Of a stretch of DNA of 64,000 nt, positions 50,186 through 59,482 are shown one piece after another (position 1 is the stretch's first letter; every line of letters starts with the position of its first letter). This stretch comes from Chitinophaga sp. HK235. GTDB lineage: Bacteria; Bacteroidota; Bacteroidia; Chitinophagales; Chitinophagaceae. Under the pieces are notes generated by a model. The model was not told where the DNA came from and ran no database searches. It saw nothing but the letters and a program-made list of their open reading frames with translations. The stretch covers positions 2,728,001 to 2,792,000 of the forward strand of contig NZ_CP073766.1 in NCBI RefSeq assembly GCF_018255755.1, read 5' to 3'. Position numbers and translations under genes: made by a program.

Positions 50186-50866
50186 TCAGCCAGCTTTAAA
50201 AATGAATCCCATACCGGGTTTGGTATGGATCAGTTTTACTTCAAATGCCTTGTCTACTTTTTTACGGAGATAGTTAATATAAACATCGATGAAATTGGTG
50301 CCGGTATCGAAATGGGTTTCCCATACATTCTCTGCGATCTCGGCTCTGGACAGCACTCTTTCCTTGTTTTGCAGCATGTATTCCAGCAGGCGAAACTCTT
50401 TGGGTGTGAGGTTGATCTCCATACCGTTGCGGGTCACACTTTTGGTTTGCAGGTCCATTTCCAGGTCTGCATAACGTAATACGGCTGCTTGTGGCGTTAC
50501 TACGCCATGGTTACGTTTTAGCAGGGCGCGGATACGCACCAGCAGCTCCCGCAGGTCGAAGGGTTTTACGAGGTAGTCATCAGCGCCGGCATCGAAACCT
50601 TCTACTTTATCGTCGGTGGTACCGAGTGCTGTCAGCATGAGGATGGGAATAGAGGGCAGGGCCGCTCTGACTGCGCGGCTCAGCTCCAGGCCATTGATAC
50701 GGGGCAATACGATATCGGTGATGACCAGATCGAAGCCACCGCCCAATGCCAGTTTAAGTCCCGCTTCACCATCCCAGGCCAGTGTTACGGTATAGCCCTG
50801 TTCTTCCAGCCCGCGCCGGATCAGTGTTCCAACGCGTTCTTCATCTTCTATGACTAAAATTTTCAT
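50186..50866 (-). CDS. OmpR/PhoB-family response regulator (CusR-like)
   Basis: A 226-residue two-domain regulator. The receiver has acidic residues EDEERV near the N-terminus, the phospho-acceptor Asp in LVITDIVLPRING, Thr in MLTALGTTDDKV and Lys in DDYLVKPFD. The C-terminal winged helix is EINLTPKEFRLLEYMLQNKERVLSRAEIAENVW and VDVYINYLRKKVDK. First gene of the regulator pair, preceding its kinase. It likely activates the CzcBAC-like operon downstream; the operator was not identified. Confidence 0.94.
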   Translation of the reverse strand: MKILVIEDEERVGTLIRRGLEEQGYTVTLAWDGEAGLKLALGGGFDLVITDIVLPRINGLELSRAVRAALPSIPILMLTALGTTDDKVEGFDAGADDYLVKPFDLRELLVRIRALLKRNHGVVTPQAAVLRYADLEMDLQTKSVTRNGMEINLTPKEFRLLEYMLQNKERVLSRAEIAENVWETHFDTGTNFIDVYINYLRKKVDKAFEVKLIHTKPGMGFIFKAG

Positions 50867-50903
50867 GATGCAGAAAAGTCAAAGCTATCCATTTTTTCCT
50901 TTT

Positions 50904-51791
50904 CTACCGTACAAAATAGTCCCAGGCAGCTTTGCCGATGGAGGCGATAGTACGTTCACGGGTTTCCTGGTCAGCATAGGAGTCTTTTATGAAGATGGTG
51001 ATAATCAGGTGTTTTCCGTCGGGCAGCGTGATGATACCGGCATCATTAGTGGCGCGGGTAAGGCCGTCCACAGTCCCTGAAGTGCCTGTTTTATGCGCCA
51101 CCACGGTGCCTTTGGGCAACTGGGCTTTCAGTCTTCTGGCACCGGGTCCTGAATTCACGAGGATGTCCAACAGATAACGATAGCTGCTGTCTGATAAAAC
51201 ATGGCCGGTATAGAATTTTTTAAACAGGGCTGTCATCGCTTCTGGTGTAGACCAGTTCCGGTACTGCATCGGTTCATTGGGCACCTGTACCTGTTCTGTC
51301 AGTGCAATCTGCATATCTTTGATCCCGAGGCGGTGCACATATTTGTCTGCTACCTTTACGCCGCCGATGATACGCAATAATACGTCGCAGGCAGAACCAT
51401 CGCTTTCGGCCACATTGTAACGGAGCAGCTCCGTTATAGACACGTCTATATTACCGGCAGGATGTTCATCTCTGAGCGGACTGTGTCCCATTTTAGGGAT
51501 ATAGTCTGAAGGCAGTACCCGTATCTGCTGATGCATAGAGAGCTTTCCCTTGTCTACTTCGTCCAGTACCGCCATGGCTATCGGGAACTTATACACGCTT
51601 TGCATGGGGAATCGCATCTTACTGTTCAATCCCACGGTCTCTCCTGTTTCCAGTATGGTGGCACATACGCCTACTGTGCCTTTGGAGCCGGCAGCGATTT
51701 CTTCAAATTTTTTCGTCAGTGGTTGCTGGGTCATGGCAACAAGTGGGCCCAAAAGTACTGCAATGAACAGTGACAAACGTTGGTAAATCAT
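50904..51791 (-). CDS. Class A beta-lactamase, subclass A2-like
   Basis: A 295-residue exported serine beta-lactamase. ATG 51791 opens onto the signal MIYQRLSLFIAVLLGPLVAM; the 31 upstream codons are not needed. Motifs are SVYK (nucleophile Ser65 in this numbering), ESDGSACDVLLR at the SDN position (Gly replaces Asn), TEQVQVPNEPMQYRNWSTPEAM in the omega-loop region, and AHKTGTSGT at the KTG position. SDG and the longer loop resemble Bacteroidota chromosomal cephalosporinases more than TEM-type enzymes. The deacylating Glu was not assigned with certainty. It lies alone between the regulator pair and proB. Confidence 0.9.
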   Translation of the reverse strand: MIYQRLSLFIAVLLGPLVAMTQQPLTKKFEEIAAGSKGTVGVCATILETGETVGLNSKMRFPMQSVYKFPIAMAVLDEVDKGKLSMHQQIRVLPSDYIPKMGHSPLRDEHPAGNIDVSITELLRYNVAESDGSACDVLLRIIGGVKVADKYVHRLGIKDMQIALTEQVQVPNEPMQYRNWSTPEAMTALFKKFYTGHVLSDSSYRYLLDILVNSGPGARRLKAQLPKGTVVAHKTGTSGTVDGLTRATNDAGIITLPDGKHLIITIFIKDSYADQETRERTIASIGKAAWDYFVR

Positions 51792-51981
51792 AAATAAATT
51801 AAGATAAACTATATATGTAAAAGGATATACAAATATATAAAAAGCGGATCGGCGTAATCCCTTGATTTCATGGTTATTTATCATGCAAGCTCACAATTTT
51901 GACAGATGACTGCAGCATCCGGCATTTTGCGCTTAGAATTTAGCTTTACAGATATTATTTTTATCCTCAAAAAGAAAGGCT

Positions 51982-53016
51982 TTGAGTAAACCAATATTAG
52001 TTATAAAATTCGGTACGGCGTCTATCACACATGGCAATGGTGATCTGGACGAGACCGTTATAGCAGGCATAGCGCGGCAGGTAGCCGAGTTGCATCAGCA
52101 GTATCATATCGTGCTGGTATCTTCCGGAGCGGTAGCTGCCGGCAAACAATATCTAACACAATATAGTGGCACGATCAGCGAACGTAAGGCTGCCGCCGCT
52201 ATCGGCAACCCCTTGCTGCTGAGTAAATACAGCCGTTACTTTGCACCCTACAATATTGCAGTGGCACAGAGCTTATGTGAAAGGCAGCATTTCTCCAACA
52301 GGGATCAGTTTCTGCAACTGAAACGCACCTACGAAGAATTATGGGCCAGCAACATTATTCCCATCGCCAATGAGAACGATGTGGTGAGCAGCCTGGAGCT
52401 GAAGTTTTCTGACAACGATGAGCTGGCCACGCTGATTGCTGTGGGCTTCGGGGCGTCACTGCTGTTGTTCAGTACCAGCGTGGCAGGTGTACTGGACCGC
52501 AACGGACAGGTAGTACCACAGATAGATGTAATCGATAAATCCGCCCTTTCCCTGGCCGACAAGGAAAAATCCGCGCTGGGCCTGGGTGGTATGGTATCCA
52601 AGCTTACCTTTGCACGCCTGGCCACCCGTATGGGCATCCGTGTAGTGATTTTCGGTATTCGTACTACTGACGGTATCCTCAATGCTATAGCTGGCAAAAC
52701 AGGCACCTTATGTCTCCCACAGCCGTGCAGCATGCCCGCACGCAGAAAATGGCTGGCCAGCGGTAGTCTGGTGACCGGCAGGATACAGATAGATGCCGGC
52801 GCACAGGAAGCAATCGAAAAACGCCATAGTCTGCTCGCAGTGGGTGTTAAAGAGGTACTGGAGAAATTTGAGTGCGGAGAAGTGATAGAGATCGTCAACG
52901 AAGAAAAGATCGCCATTGCTGTGGGCAGGACCAAAATATCATCCGACGTACTGGAAAATAATCATAAGGCACAGAATATTGAAGTGGCGCATGCCGATGA
53001 CATTGTGCTGTTATAA
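51982..53016 (+). CDS. proB: Glutamate 5-kinase
   Basis: First enzyme of proline synthesis, making gamma-glutamyl phosphate from glutamate and ATP. The start is TTG 51982, supported by AGAAAGG seven bases upstream and by the family N-terminus KPILVIKFGTASITHGNGDLD; no ATG is suitably placed. The kinase domain (about 1-250) shows LVSSGAVAAGK, NENDVVSS and LGLGGMVSKLTFARLA; a PUA domain follows (about 262-340, RKWLASGSLVTGRIQIDAGA). It is 344 residues, slightly short of E. coli ProB (367). The stop is 12 bp before proA. Confidence 0.95.
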   Translation: MSKPILVIKFGTASITHGNGDLDETVIAGIARQVAELHQQYHIVLVSSGAVAAGKQYLTQYSGTISERKAAAAIGNPLLLSKYSRYFAPYNIAVAQSLCERQHFSNRDQFLQLKRTYEELWASNIIPIANENDVVSSLELKFSDNDELATLIAVGFGASLLLFSTSVAGVLDRNGQVVPQIDVIDKSALSLADKEKSALGLGGMVSKLTFARLATRMGIRVVIFGIRTTDGILNAIAGKTGTLCLPQPCSMPARRKWLASGSLVTGRIQIDAGAQEAIEKRHSLLAVGVKEVLEKFECGEVIEIVNEEKIAIAVGRTKISSDVLENNHKAQNIEVAHADDIVLL

Positions 53017-53028
53017 ATGTAATATATC

Positions 53029-54276
53029 ATGACTATTCAACCCCTCCTCGAAAAAGCCCGACAGGCCACGGAATCCATCCGCACCCTGCCGGACGCGCAG
53101 AAACAGGCACTGCTGCAACATCTGTCACGGTCACTTACCGAAAACATTCCGGCTATCATCGCCGCCAATAAAAAAGATCTGGACCTGATGCCGGACGAAG
53201 ACCCTAAAAAAGATCGTCTGCTGCTCAACGCCCAACGTATCCGCAGCCTCGCTGCCAGCCTCAACGATATCGCCCGTCTCCCTGACCCGGTCAACCAGCT
53301 GCTGCTGGAAAACCACCTGGAAAACGGATTGCTGGTACAGAAAAAAACCGTCCCCCTCGGCGTTGTAGGCGTCATCTACGAATCACGCCCCAACGTAACC
53401 GTTGACGTGGCCGCCCTCTGTATCCGCTCCGGCAACGTATGCGTGCTGCGCGGTGGCTCCGATGCCATTCATACCAACACTTGCCTGGTGGCGCTCATAC
53501 AGGACGCCCTACGCCAGTTTGATGCCGACGAAAACACAGTACAACTGTTGCCTCCCGATCGTGCCCTGGTAACAGAAATGCTCACCGCCGTCAAATACAT
53601 CGACATCATCATCCCCCGCGGCTCCCAGCAGCTAATAGACTTTGTACGTGCCAATTCCCGCGTGCCCGTAATAGAAACCGGCGCCGGTGTATGTCATACC
53701 TACGTGGAACGTTCCGCCAACCTCGAACAGGCCGCTGCCATCGTCACCAATGCCAAAGTATCCAGGCCTTCCGTTTGCAACGCACTCGACACCGTACTGG
53801 TGGATACCGCCGTGGCAGCCGACTTCATCGCATTGCTGGCACCACAGCTGGCCGCTTATAATGTAGACATATATGCGGAACCGTTAGCCTACGCCCTGCT
53901 GGAGGCCAACCACTACCCTCACCTTCATCCCGCCAGTACAGAAGACTTCGGCCGGGAATTCCTGTCACTCAAATGTTCCATCAAAGTGGTGCCCAATACA
54001 GCAGCCGCATTGGAACATATCCAGGAATATTCCTCCCGACACTCCGAAGCCATCATCTCCCGCGACCCGATCGTGAGCGAACAATTCCTCAACACCGTAG
54101 ATGCCGCCGCCGTATATGTCAACGCCTCCACCCGTTTCACCGATGGTGGCGTATTTGGCCTGGGCGCCGAAATAGGCATCTCCACACAAAAACTTCACGC
54201 CAGAGGCCCGTTTGCGCTCGAAAAACTGGTAACGGAGAAATGGTTTGTATATGGCAGCGGCCAAACCAGACTGTGA
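53029..54276 (+). CDS. proA: Gamma-glutamyl phosphate reductase
   Basis: Second enzyme of proline synthesis, NADPH-dependent reduction of gamma-glutamyl phosphate to the semialdehyde. A 415-residue ALDH-fold protein with the family signature TVPLGVVGVIYESRPNVTVD and a catalytic Cys in KVSRPSVCNALDT, plus FTDGGVFGLGAEIGISTQKLHARGP near the C-terminus. Length is normal. It forms an operon with proB; a strong hairpin follows 56 bp downstream. proC is not in the window. Confidence 0.96.
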   Translation: MTIQPLLEKARQATESIRTLPDAQKQALLQHLSRSLTENIPAIIAANKKDLDLMPDEDPKKDRLLLNAQRIRSLAASLNDIARLPDPVNQLLLENHLENGLLVQKKTVPLGVVGVIYESRPNVTVDVAALCIRSGNVCVLRGGSDAIHTNTCLVALIQDALRQFDADENTVQLLPPDRALVTEMLTAVKYIDIIIPRGSQQLIDFVRANSRVPVIETGAGVCHTYVERSANLEQAAAIVTNAKVSRPSVCNALDTVLVDTAVAADFIALLAPQLAAYNVDIYAEPLAYALLEANHYPHLHPASTEDFGREFLSLKCSIKVVPNTAAALEHIQEYSSRHSEAIISRDPIVSEQFLNTVDAAAVYVNASTRFTDGGVFGLGAEIGISTQKLHARGPFALEKLVTEKWFVYGSGQTRL

Positions 54277-54331
54277 TTCATATGATGCCGCTGATTTTCC
54301 TGATGCGCGGAGATTAGTAGGAGGATAAAAA

Positions 54332-54369
54332 TGAAACAGCCATTGATCAAGAGATCAATGGCTGTTTCA
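54332..54369. terminator. Terminator of proBA
   Basis: Perfect 17-bp stem (arms 54332-54348 and 54353-54369, TGAAACAGCCATTGATC) with a 4-nt loop and a following CTTTT. The preceding A-run lets it also serve the convergent metalloprotease gene. Confidence 0.85.
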
Positions 54370-54456
54370 CTTTTACCAAAAACATCAACGGATGTGTTAA
54401 TCTCCTCTTCTATCTACGTCCATCAGGAACATCAGTAGTATCAGCATTCATCACAG

Positions 54457-57400
54457 TTATGGTTTGATGACTTTAATGGTCATCCTGTCATACAATCCAT
54501 GTGTGATATCAATCAGATAGATACCTGCAGGCAAACCGGACAGGTTCTCCATCTGCAGTCTGTTCATTCCTTTTGTTACCTGGATTCTCTGTTCTTTCTT
54601 AACATGTCCGTCGAGACCATACAAACGTAAAGTACCAGGTCCTTCAAAGGTAGACTGGAAGCTGATATTGATCCTGTCTGAGAAAGGATTGGTAGCGATC
54701 AGAGAAGGTGTTTCCGTGTTCATCTTCTGCAATGTGGCTGTTCCTCCGCTTATCTTCACGGTATAATCTTCCACTTCTCCCTGGTAACTATCCACACCGC
54801 AGGGTTTTACATTGCTGCCATATCCCATTCTCACGCGCATCAGTGTAGCGCCGGTTTTAGCATTGGCCGGTACGGTGATCGTTTGTGTAAATGGACCAGT
54901 GCCGCGTTTAACAAATACTTTCTCCGTGGTATCATTCAGTTGTTTATCTCCATTCCAGTCTATCCAGGCGGCTACGGAAATATCAGGCCAGTATTCGATG
55001 CCGAGGTTGATCTGCAGCTGATAGGATTGTCCGGCAGTGACATTGGCGGATTGGGCGGTAAAGTCCCTGTAGCCGTCCCATTGTGAACTGTTGTCCAGGT
55101 TAGCCAGCCGTACCCTTGTGATGGTATTGTAATTCAGCGCGGTGCTGGCGGTACAGTAATCCTGTACATGCACAACGGAATCAGCCGGAGCTGTAACAGT
55201 ATCTTTTTGTCCGGCTTTGATGCTGGCACCGGGTTGAGTATTGTAGGCATAATCCATTAAAGTATATGCGTCACCGTTAGCATTCACTTTAAAACGGAAC
55301 CAGCCATAGTGTATTTCACCGTAAGTGGTAAACGAGAACCCTGCATAACCGGTTTGGCCTTTCCAGACGGTGTAGTTGGTTGTATTCAGGTTATGCTCAT
55401 CCGGGAAATCACCGCCGACTCTAAAGTTGGATGCGTTACTGATGACGGTGCCTGGCGTCAGCAACGAAATATTTTTAGTAGTACCCTGACATACCATCGG
55501 TTTCCGATAGGTTTCAAACCGCAGTCTTCCGCTATCAGACCAAAGGCCAAAGGTAGCCTCCGCAATATTATCTACCCGGAATGGGAACCAGGTATTGGTA
55601 CCATTAATGGTGTATAACGTATCATTTACATCTATGTATTTAATTCCGTACGGATCGCGGAAGCTGATGCCCAGCTGATTCTGGCTGCCGTCAACTGCCT
55701 GTTGAACAGTGAAGGCAGCGGGAAGAATATTAACCGTGATATTGGTGTTGTTGGCAGCAGCATGATTCGTTGCCTTACCAGTAAAGTACAGGCGCGCTGT
55801 GGTACCATCTATCGCCGCCAGCTGTACATTGAGGCCGGCAGGCACATTACTCACCGTATAATGTACATTGTTGGTAAAGTTACCGGAGTTGATGGCGAAT
55901 GTGTTTCCAAGCAGGCTTAGTTTCAGTGTGTCCCCAATACTGCCGTCATTGGCAGCCCCCTCCCGGAACTGGGACCCTGACCATGAAAGGATAGGATTAC
56001 CCGGATCTCCGGCTTTAATACCAGCATTCGGCGCCTGGTTCCAGGCATAATCCTTAATAGTGTAACTACTTCCATCCGCAGCCACACTAATGCGCATCCA
56101 GCCATAGCGGGGCTTTCCGGCCAATGTGAATTTAAGTCCTACAAAAGCGGTTTTCCCGGCCCACTTGGTATAAGTGCTGCTGTAAATATCATGTTCGTCC
56201 GGGAACTGGCCACCAGCCACGAAGTTGGAAGCATCACCAATGATGGTGTTGGCCACCAGCGGCGAGATATTACGGGAATTCCCTTCACATACAGCTGACT
56301 TCTGGTAGGTTTCTAACCGCAGTTTATTGTTGTCGTACCAACCTCCGAATGCGGCATCTCCCACATTATTAAAGGTAAAATACGTCCAGTTATTGGTACT
56401 GTTAACCAAAATATCCGGGATGTCGGCGTAAACGATTTTATAAGGATCGAGGTAACGTATGCCAAATGCAAGGCCGGTACGGTAGAGTGTAGCCACGCCG
56501 CCCTGAATAGCTGCATTCAGGAAGGTAACTTTTACACTGTCTGTATTATTGGTTACTGCATGTTGGGTAGCCTGTCCTGTGAATGATAATAAAGCCGTAG
56601 TGTTATTCAGTACCTGGATAGCCACGGATAAACCAGCCGGAACATTCTGTGTGGTGAAGTGAGTGCCGGCCACCAGATTTCCGCTACTCATTGTAAAACC
56701 GCCACCACCCAGTATCTTCAGCGTATCCACTATTGGAAGGGCTCCATTATTGGCATCACTTTCAAAAAAGAGATTAAAAGCAGGTACAATCCGCTTCATG
56801 GAATCGGGCAACAGCGTGGCCGCCAGATTGGCTGCAGACCATAGGTTGCTGCGTTGCGCCACATTACTGTTGAGTGCTGCCATCATCCTGTCTCGCTGAC
56901 CAATGGTAAACATTTTCGGACAGGAAGAATAGTCCATGTAATTTTCTGTATTGGCTACCACTCCGCACCAGTTGGCATTCAGATTACATCCGCCAAAATT
57001 GGATTGGGTAGGTGGTGTATCATCCACCTCATCACCAGGAGCATCACAACCATTTTCAAAAGTATGTTGCAGGTTCAGGAAGTGGCCTACTTCATGCGAA
57101 AGTACCCGTTTCATATTAGGTTGTCCGTTTTCAGAGCTTCCTACACCCGGGGCACCGAGGTATCTCCAGTTGTATACCACACCATCCAGATGATTGGAAG
57201 CTACCCAGTCGTCCGGAAGATAGGTCCAGCCTGAATTATTAAATACTCCTTTTTGTTCTACTTCGCTCACGATCCATATGTTCAGGTATTTTTCGCCCGG
57301 CCAGTAGGAAATACTTTTCACCGCAGCGCCGGAACCATCGGGAGAACGACCATCCAGGTCATTATAGTGATAGGTAACACCATTGGTAGGATTACCCTGC

Positions 57401-57843
57401 GGGTCAATATCCGCCAAACGGAAAGTAATATGCAGATTGGCTGCCAGCCCGATAAAGCGGGGATCGATGGATGAATAATCTGCGTTCAGGAGGTTATAAT
57501 CCTGATTAAGAATATCAATCGCAGAACGTATCTGGTCCATCGTTACTTTATACGGATTAGCTGCATCATTAACATGGAATACCACCGGAATAGTATACTG
57601 TGTTGGTGCAGATGCCTGTGCTAACCGTTGCTGTTTCATGTTAGCGATAAATTTACGGATATTGACTTCCTGACTGGCAGCTGCTTTCAGGGAAGCAGGA
57701 TGTTTTTTATACAACTCCTGCATGGCACGGGAAGCCGAACAGTGGTCAGGCAACGGTGCAAGCACCTTGTTTTGAGCTATAGCTCCCATGGTGATGACCA
57801 GGCATAGCAATAGCATCATTATCTTTCGTGATAAATGTAGCAT
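54457..57843 (-). CDS. Secreted M43-type metalloprotease with T9SS sorting domain
   Basis: An 1128-residue secreted protease. Order: signal peptide (1-23, ending AIAQ); propeptide (about 24-80); pappalysin/cytophagalysin-like catalytic domain (about 85-330) with zinc motif HEVGHFLNLQH and the Met-turn ENYMDYSS; two related modules of about 230 residues (about 362-600 and 618-850, each with VPAGL, FTG-AT-HA-NNT and FPDEHDIY/FPDEHNLN); a GEVED module (about 885-1030, ending QGEVEDYTVKI); and a C-terminal type A sorting domain (NPFSDRINISFQ, LPAGIYLIDI, MTIKVIKP). It would cross the outer membrane by the T9SS, be trimmed there and act on extracellular protein. Confidence 0.93.
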   Translation of the reverse strand: MLHLSRKIMMLLLCLVITMGAIAQNKVLAPLPDHCSASRAMQELYKKHPASLKAAASQEVNIRKFIANMKQQRLAQASAPTQYTIPVVFHVNDAANPYKVTMDQIRSAIDILNQDYNLLNADYSSIDPRFIGLAANLHITFRLADIDPQGNPTNGVTYHYNDLDGRSPDGSGAAVKSISYWPGEKYLNIWIVSEVEQKGVFNNSGWTYLPDDWVASNHLDGVVYNWRYLGAPGVGSSENGQPNMKRVLSHEVGHFLNLQHTFENGCDAPGDEVDDTPPTQSNFGGCNLNANWCGVVANTENYMDYSSCPKMFTIGQRDRMMAALNSNVAQRSNLWSAANLAATLLPDSMKRIVPAFNLFFESDANNGALPIVDTLKILGGGGFTMSSGNLVAGTHFTTQNVPAGLSVAIQVLNNTTALLSFTGQATQHAVTNNTDSVKVTFLNAAIQGGVATLYRTGLAFGIRYLDPYKIVYADIPDILVNSTNNWTYFTFNNVGDAAFGGWYDNNKLRLETYQKSAVCEGNSRNISPLVANTIIGDASNFVAGGQFPDEHDIYSSTYTKWAGKTAFVGLKFTLAGKPRYGWMRISVAADGSSYTIKDYAWNQAPNAGIKAGDPGNPILSWSGSQFREGAANDGSIGDTLKLSLLGNTFAINSGNFTNNVHYTVSNVPAGLNVQLAAIDGTTARLYFTGKATNHAAANNTNITVNILPAAFTVQQAVDGSQNQLGISFRDPYGIKYIDVNDTLYTINGTNTWFPFRVDNIAEATFGLWSDSGRLRFETYRKPMVCQGTTKNISLLTPGTVISNASNFRVGGDFPDEHNLNTTNYTVWKGQTGYAGFSFTTYGEIHYGWFRFKVNANGDAYTLMDYAYNTQPGASIKAGQKDTVTAPADSVVHVQDYCTASTALNYNTITRVRLANLDNSSQWDGYRDFTAQSANVTAGQSYQLQINLGIEYWPDISVAAWIDWNGDKQLNDTTEKVFVKRGTGPFTQTITVPANAKTGATLMRVRMGYGSNVKPCGVDSYQGEVEDYTVKISGGTATLQKMNTETPSLIATNPFSDRINISFQSTFEGPGTLRLYGLDGHVKKEQRIQVTKGMNRLQMENLSGLPAGIYLIDITHGLYDRMTIKVIKP

Positions 57844-58215
57844 ATAAATGTTTTAATGTGGAAACTGGAAGAATGAGTTAAACAATAAACAAACAGCTGC
57901 CAATGGCAGCAAAATCAGGGATCACCTGAGAAGAGGGAAGAGCTATTTCATAAAATGGTTTTAGTGATAAAAATGGTTAATCAGGATAACATTGCCAGGC
58001 ACTAAGTACCTGGAAAGCATAGGAAATACAAGTATTGTGGCATTGATTCGTTGTGGTTGATATGACAGGCGTTAATTCATTTGTTGTGCTCTTGGTAAAA
58101 ACAGCAATTGCTATCACGAATTTAAAAGAGCGTGGGCTAAGTAGCTACCCTGAAATTGATTACTTCTTCCCGGATATTAACCAGGTAGTTTTGTAGGACT
58201 CCAAACTTATCCTAA
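57844..58215. other. Intergenic stretch, nothing recognised
   Basis: This 372-bp gap lies between the start of the metalloprotease gene and the aldolase terminator. It should hold the promoter of the protease gene. I see no coding frame, RNA gene or convincing repeat. Confidence 0.5.
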
Positions 58216-58258
58216 AAAAACGTGTAGCCATTGACAACATCAATGGCTACACGTTTTT
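58216..58258 (-). terminator. Terminator of the aldolase gene
   Basis: Perfect 19-bp stem (arms 58216-58234 and 58240-58258) with a 5-nt loop, ending in an A/T tract on both sides. It lies 33 bp after the aldolase stop codon. Confidence 0.88.
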
Positions 58259-58291
58259 AAATATTCGTATTATTATCCACACCCACCACAG

Positions 58292-59365
58292 TTATGCAAC
58301 GGTAATGGCTGAACTGAGATATACATCCTGAATAGCATTCAGCAGGGCAACGCCTTCATTCATAGGCCGTTGGAATGCTTTGCGGCCGGAGATAAGGCCT
58401 GCACCACCAGCTCTTTTGTTGATTACAGCAGATCTTACTGCATCTGCCAGATCTGCCTCTCCCTGTGAGGCACCGCCTGAATTAATAAGTCCCATGCGCC
58501 CCATATAGCAGTTGGCCACCTGGTACCGGCAAAGGTCTATCGGATTGGTGGTGGTGAGTTCGGTATAAATACGTTCATCCAGTTTACCATAGGAGGAGCT
58601 GCCGGTATTGAGGGCTTTGTAGCCACCGTTTACTTCCGGCAGTTTCTGTTTGATGATATCCGCCTGTATAGTGACACCCAGGTGATTGGCTTGTCCGGTG
58701 AGATCGGCAGCCAGATGATAGTCTACATCCTTTTTAAAAGCTTCATTACGAAGATAACACCAGAGGATGGTGGCCATGCCCAGCTCATGGGCCAGTTCAA
58801 AAGCCTGCGACACTTCCACCAGCTGGCGGTCGGCGTTATCGGAACCAAAATAGATAGTTGCCCCAACGGCTGCTGCGCCCAGGTTCCAGGCTTCCTGCAC
58901 GGTACCGTACATTACCTGATCTGCTTTGTTAGGATAGGTAAGCAGTTCGTTATGATTGATTTTTACGATGAAGGGAATACGATGCGCATACGTGCGGGAT
59001 ACGGCTGCCAATACGCCAAATGTAGAGGCAACAGCATTACAACCACCTTCTATGGCTAGTTTCACAATGTTTTCCGGATCGAAGTAAGCGGGGTTCTTAG
59101 CAAAAGATGCGCCTGCACTATGTTCCACACCCTGATCTACTGGCAGGATAGACATATAACCCGTTCCGGCGAGGCGGCCGGAATTAAACAACTGTCCCAA
59201 ACTACGCAATACCTGCGGGTTGCGGCTGGAAGGCTGATAAATTCGGTTAACGGTATCCGGACCGGGAAGATGCAGTAAATCTCTGGAGATGGTTTTACTT
59301 TCGTGTTGTAAAAGTATATCGCTATCTTTACCTAGCAACTCGCTGATTTTTTCCAAGGATAACAT
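58292..59365 (-). CDS. fbaB: Class I fructose-bisphosphate aldolase (DhnA/FbaB type)
   Basis: A 357-residue Schiff-base aldolase of glycolysis and gluconeogenesis. The archaeal-type features are GYMSILPVDQGVEHSAGASF, PFIVKINHNELLTYPNKADQ (a Lys in the barrel), GAAAVGATIYFGSD and NSGGASQGEADLADAV at the phosphate site. Length matches E. coli FbaB (350). It is monocistronic; a candidate promoter (TTTG, then TACATTTA 16 bp later) lies 33-61 bp upstream, overlapping the palindrome GGATTAAATCC. Confidence 0.92.
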   Translation of the reverse strand: MLSLEKISELLGKDSDILLQHESKTISRDLLHLPGPDTVNRIYQPSSRNPQVLRSLGQLFNSGRLAGTGYMSILPVDQGVEHSAGASFAKNPAYFDPENIVKLAIEGGCNAVASTFGVLAAVSRTYAHRIPFIVKINHNELLTYPNKADQVMYGTVQEAWNLGAAAVGATIYFGSDNADRQLVEVSQAFELAHELGMATILWCYLRNEAFKKDVDYHLAADLTGQANHLGVTIQADIIKQKLPEVNGGYKALNTGSSSYGKLDERIYTELTTTNPIDLCRYQVANCYMGRMGLINSGGASQGEADLADAVRSAVINKRAGGAGLISGRKAFQRPMNEGVALLNAIQDVYLSSAITVA

Positions 59366-59482
59366 AACAGATTCTTTTTTGGTTAGATTAAATGTAAGGA
59401 TTTAATCCTGCACAAAAACGTAGCCAGGAAAATTCTGAGACTTTCACTTCTACCGCATTATCCACTTAAAAGTAGTCATTAG

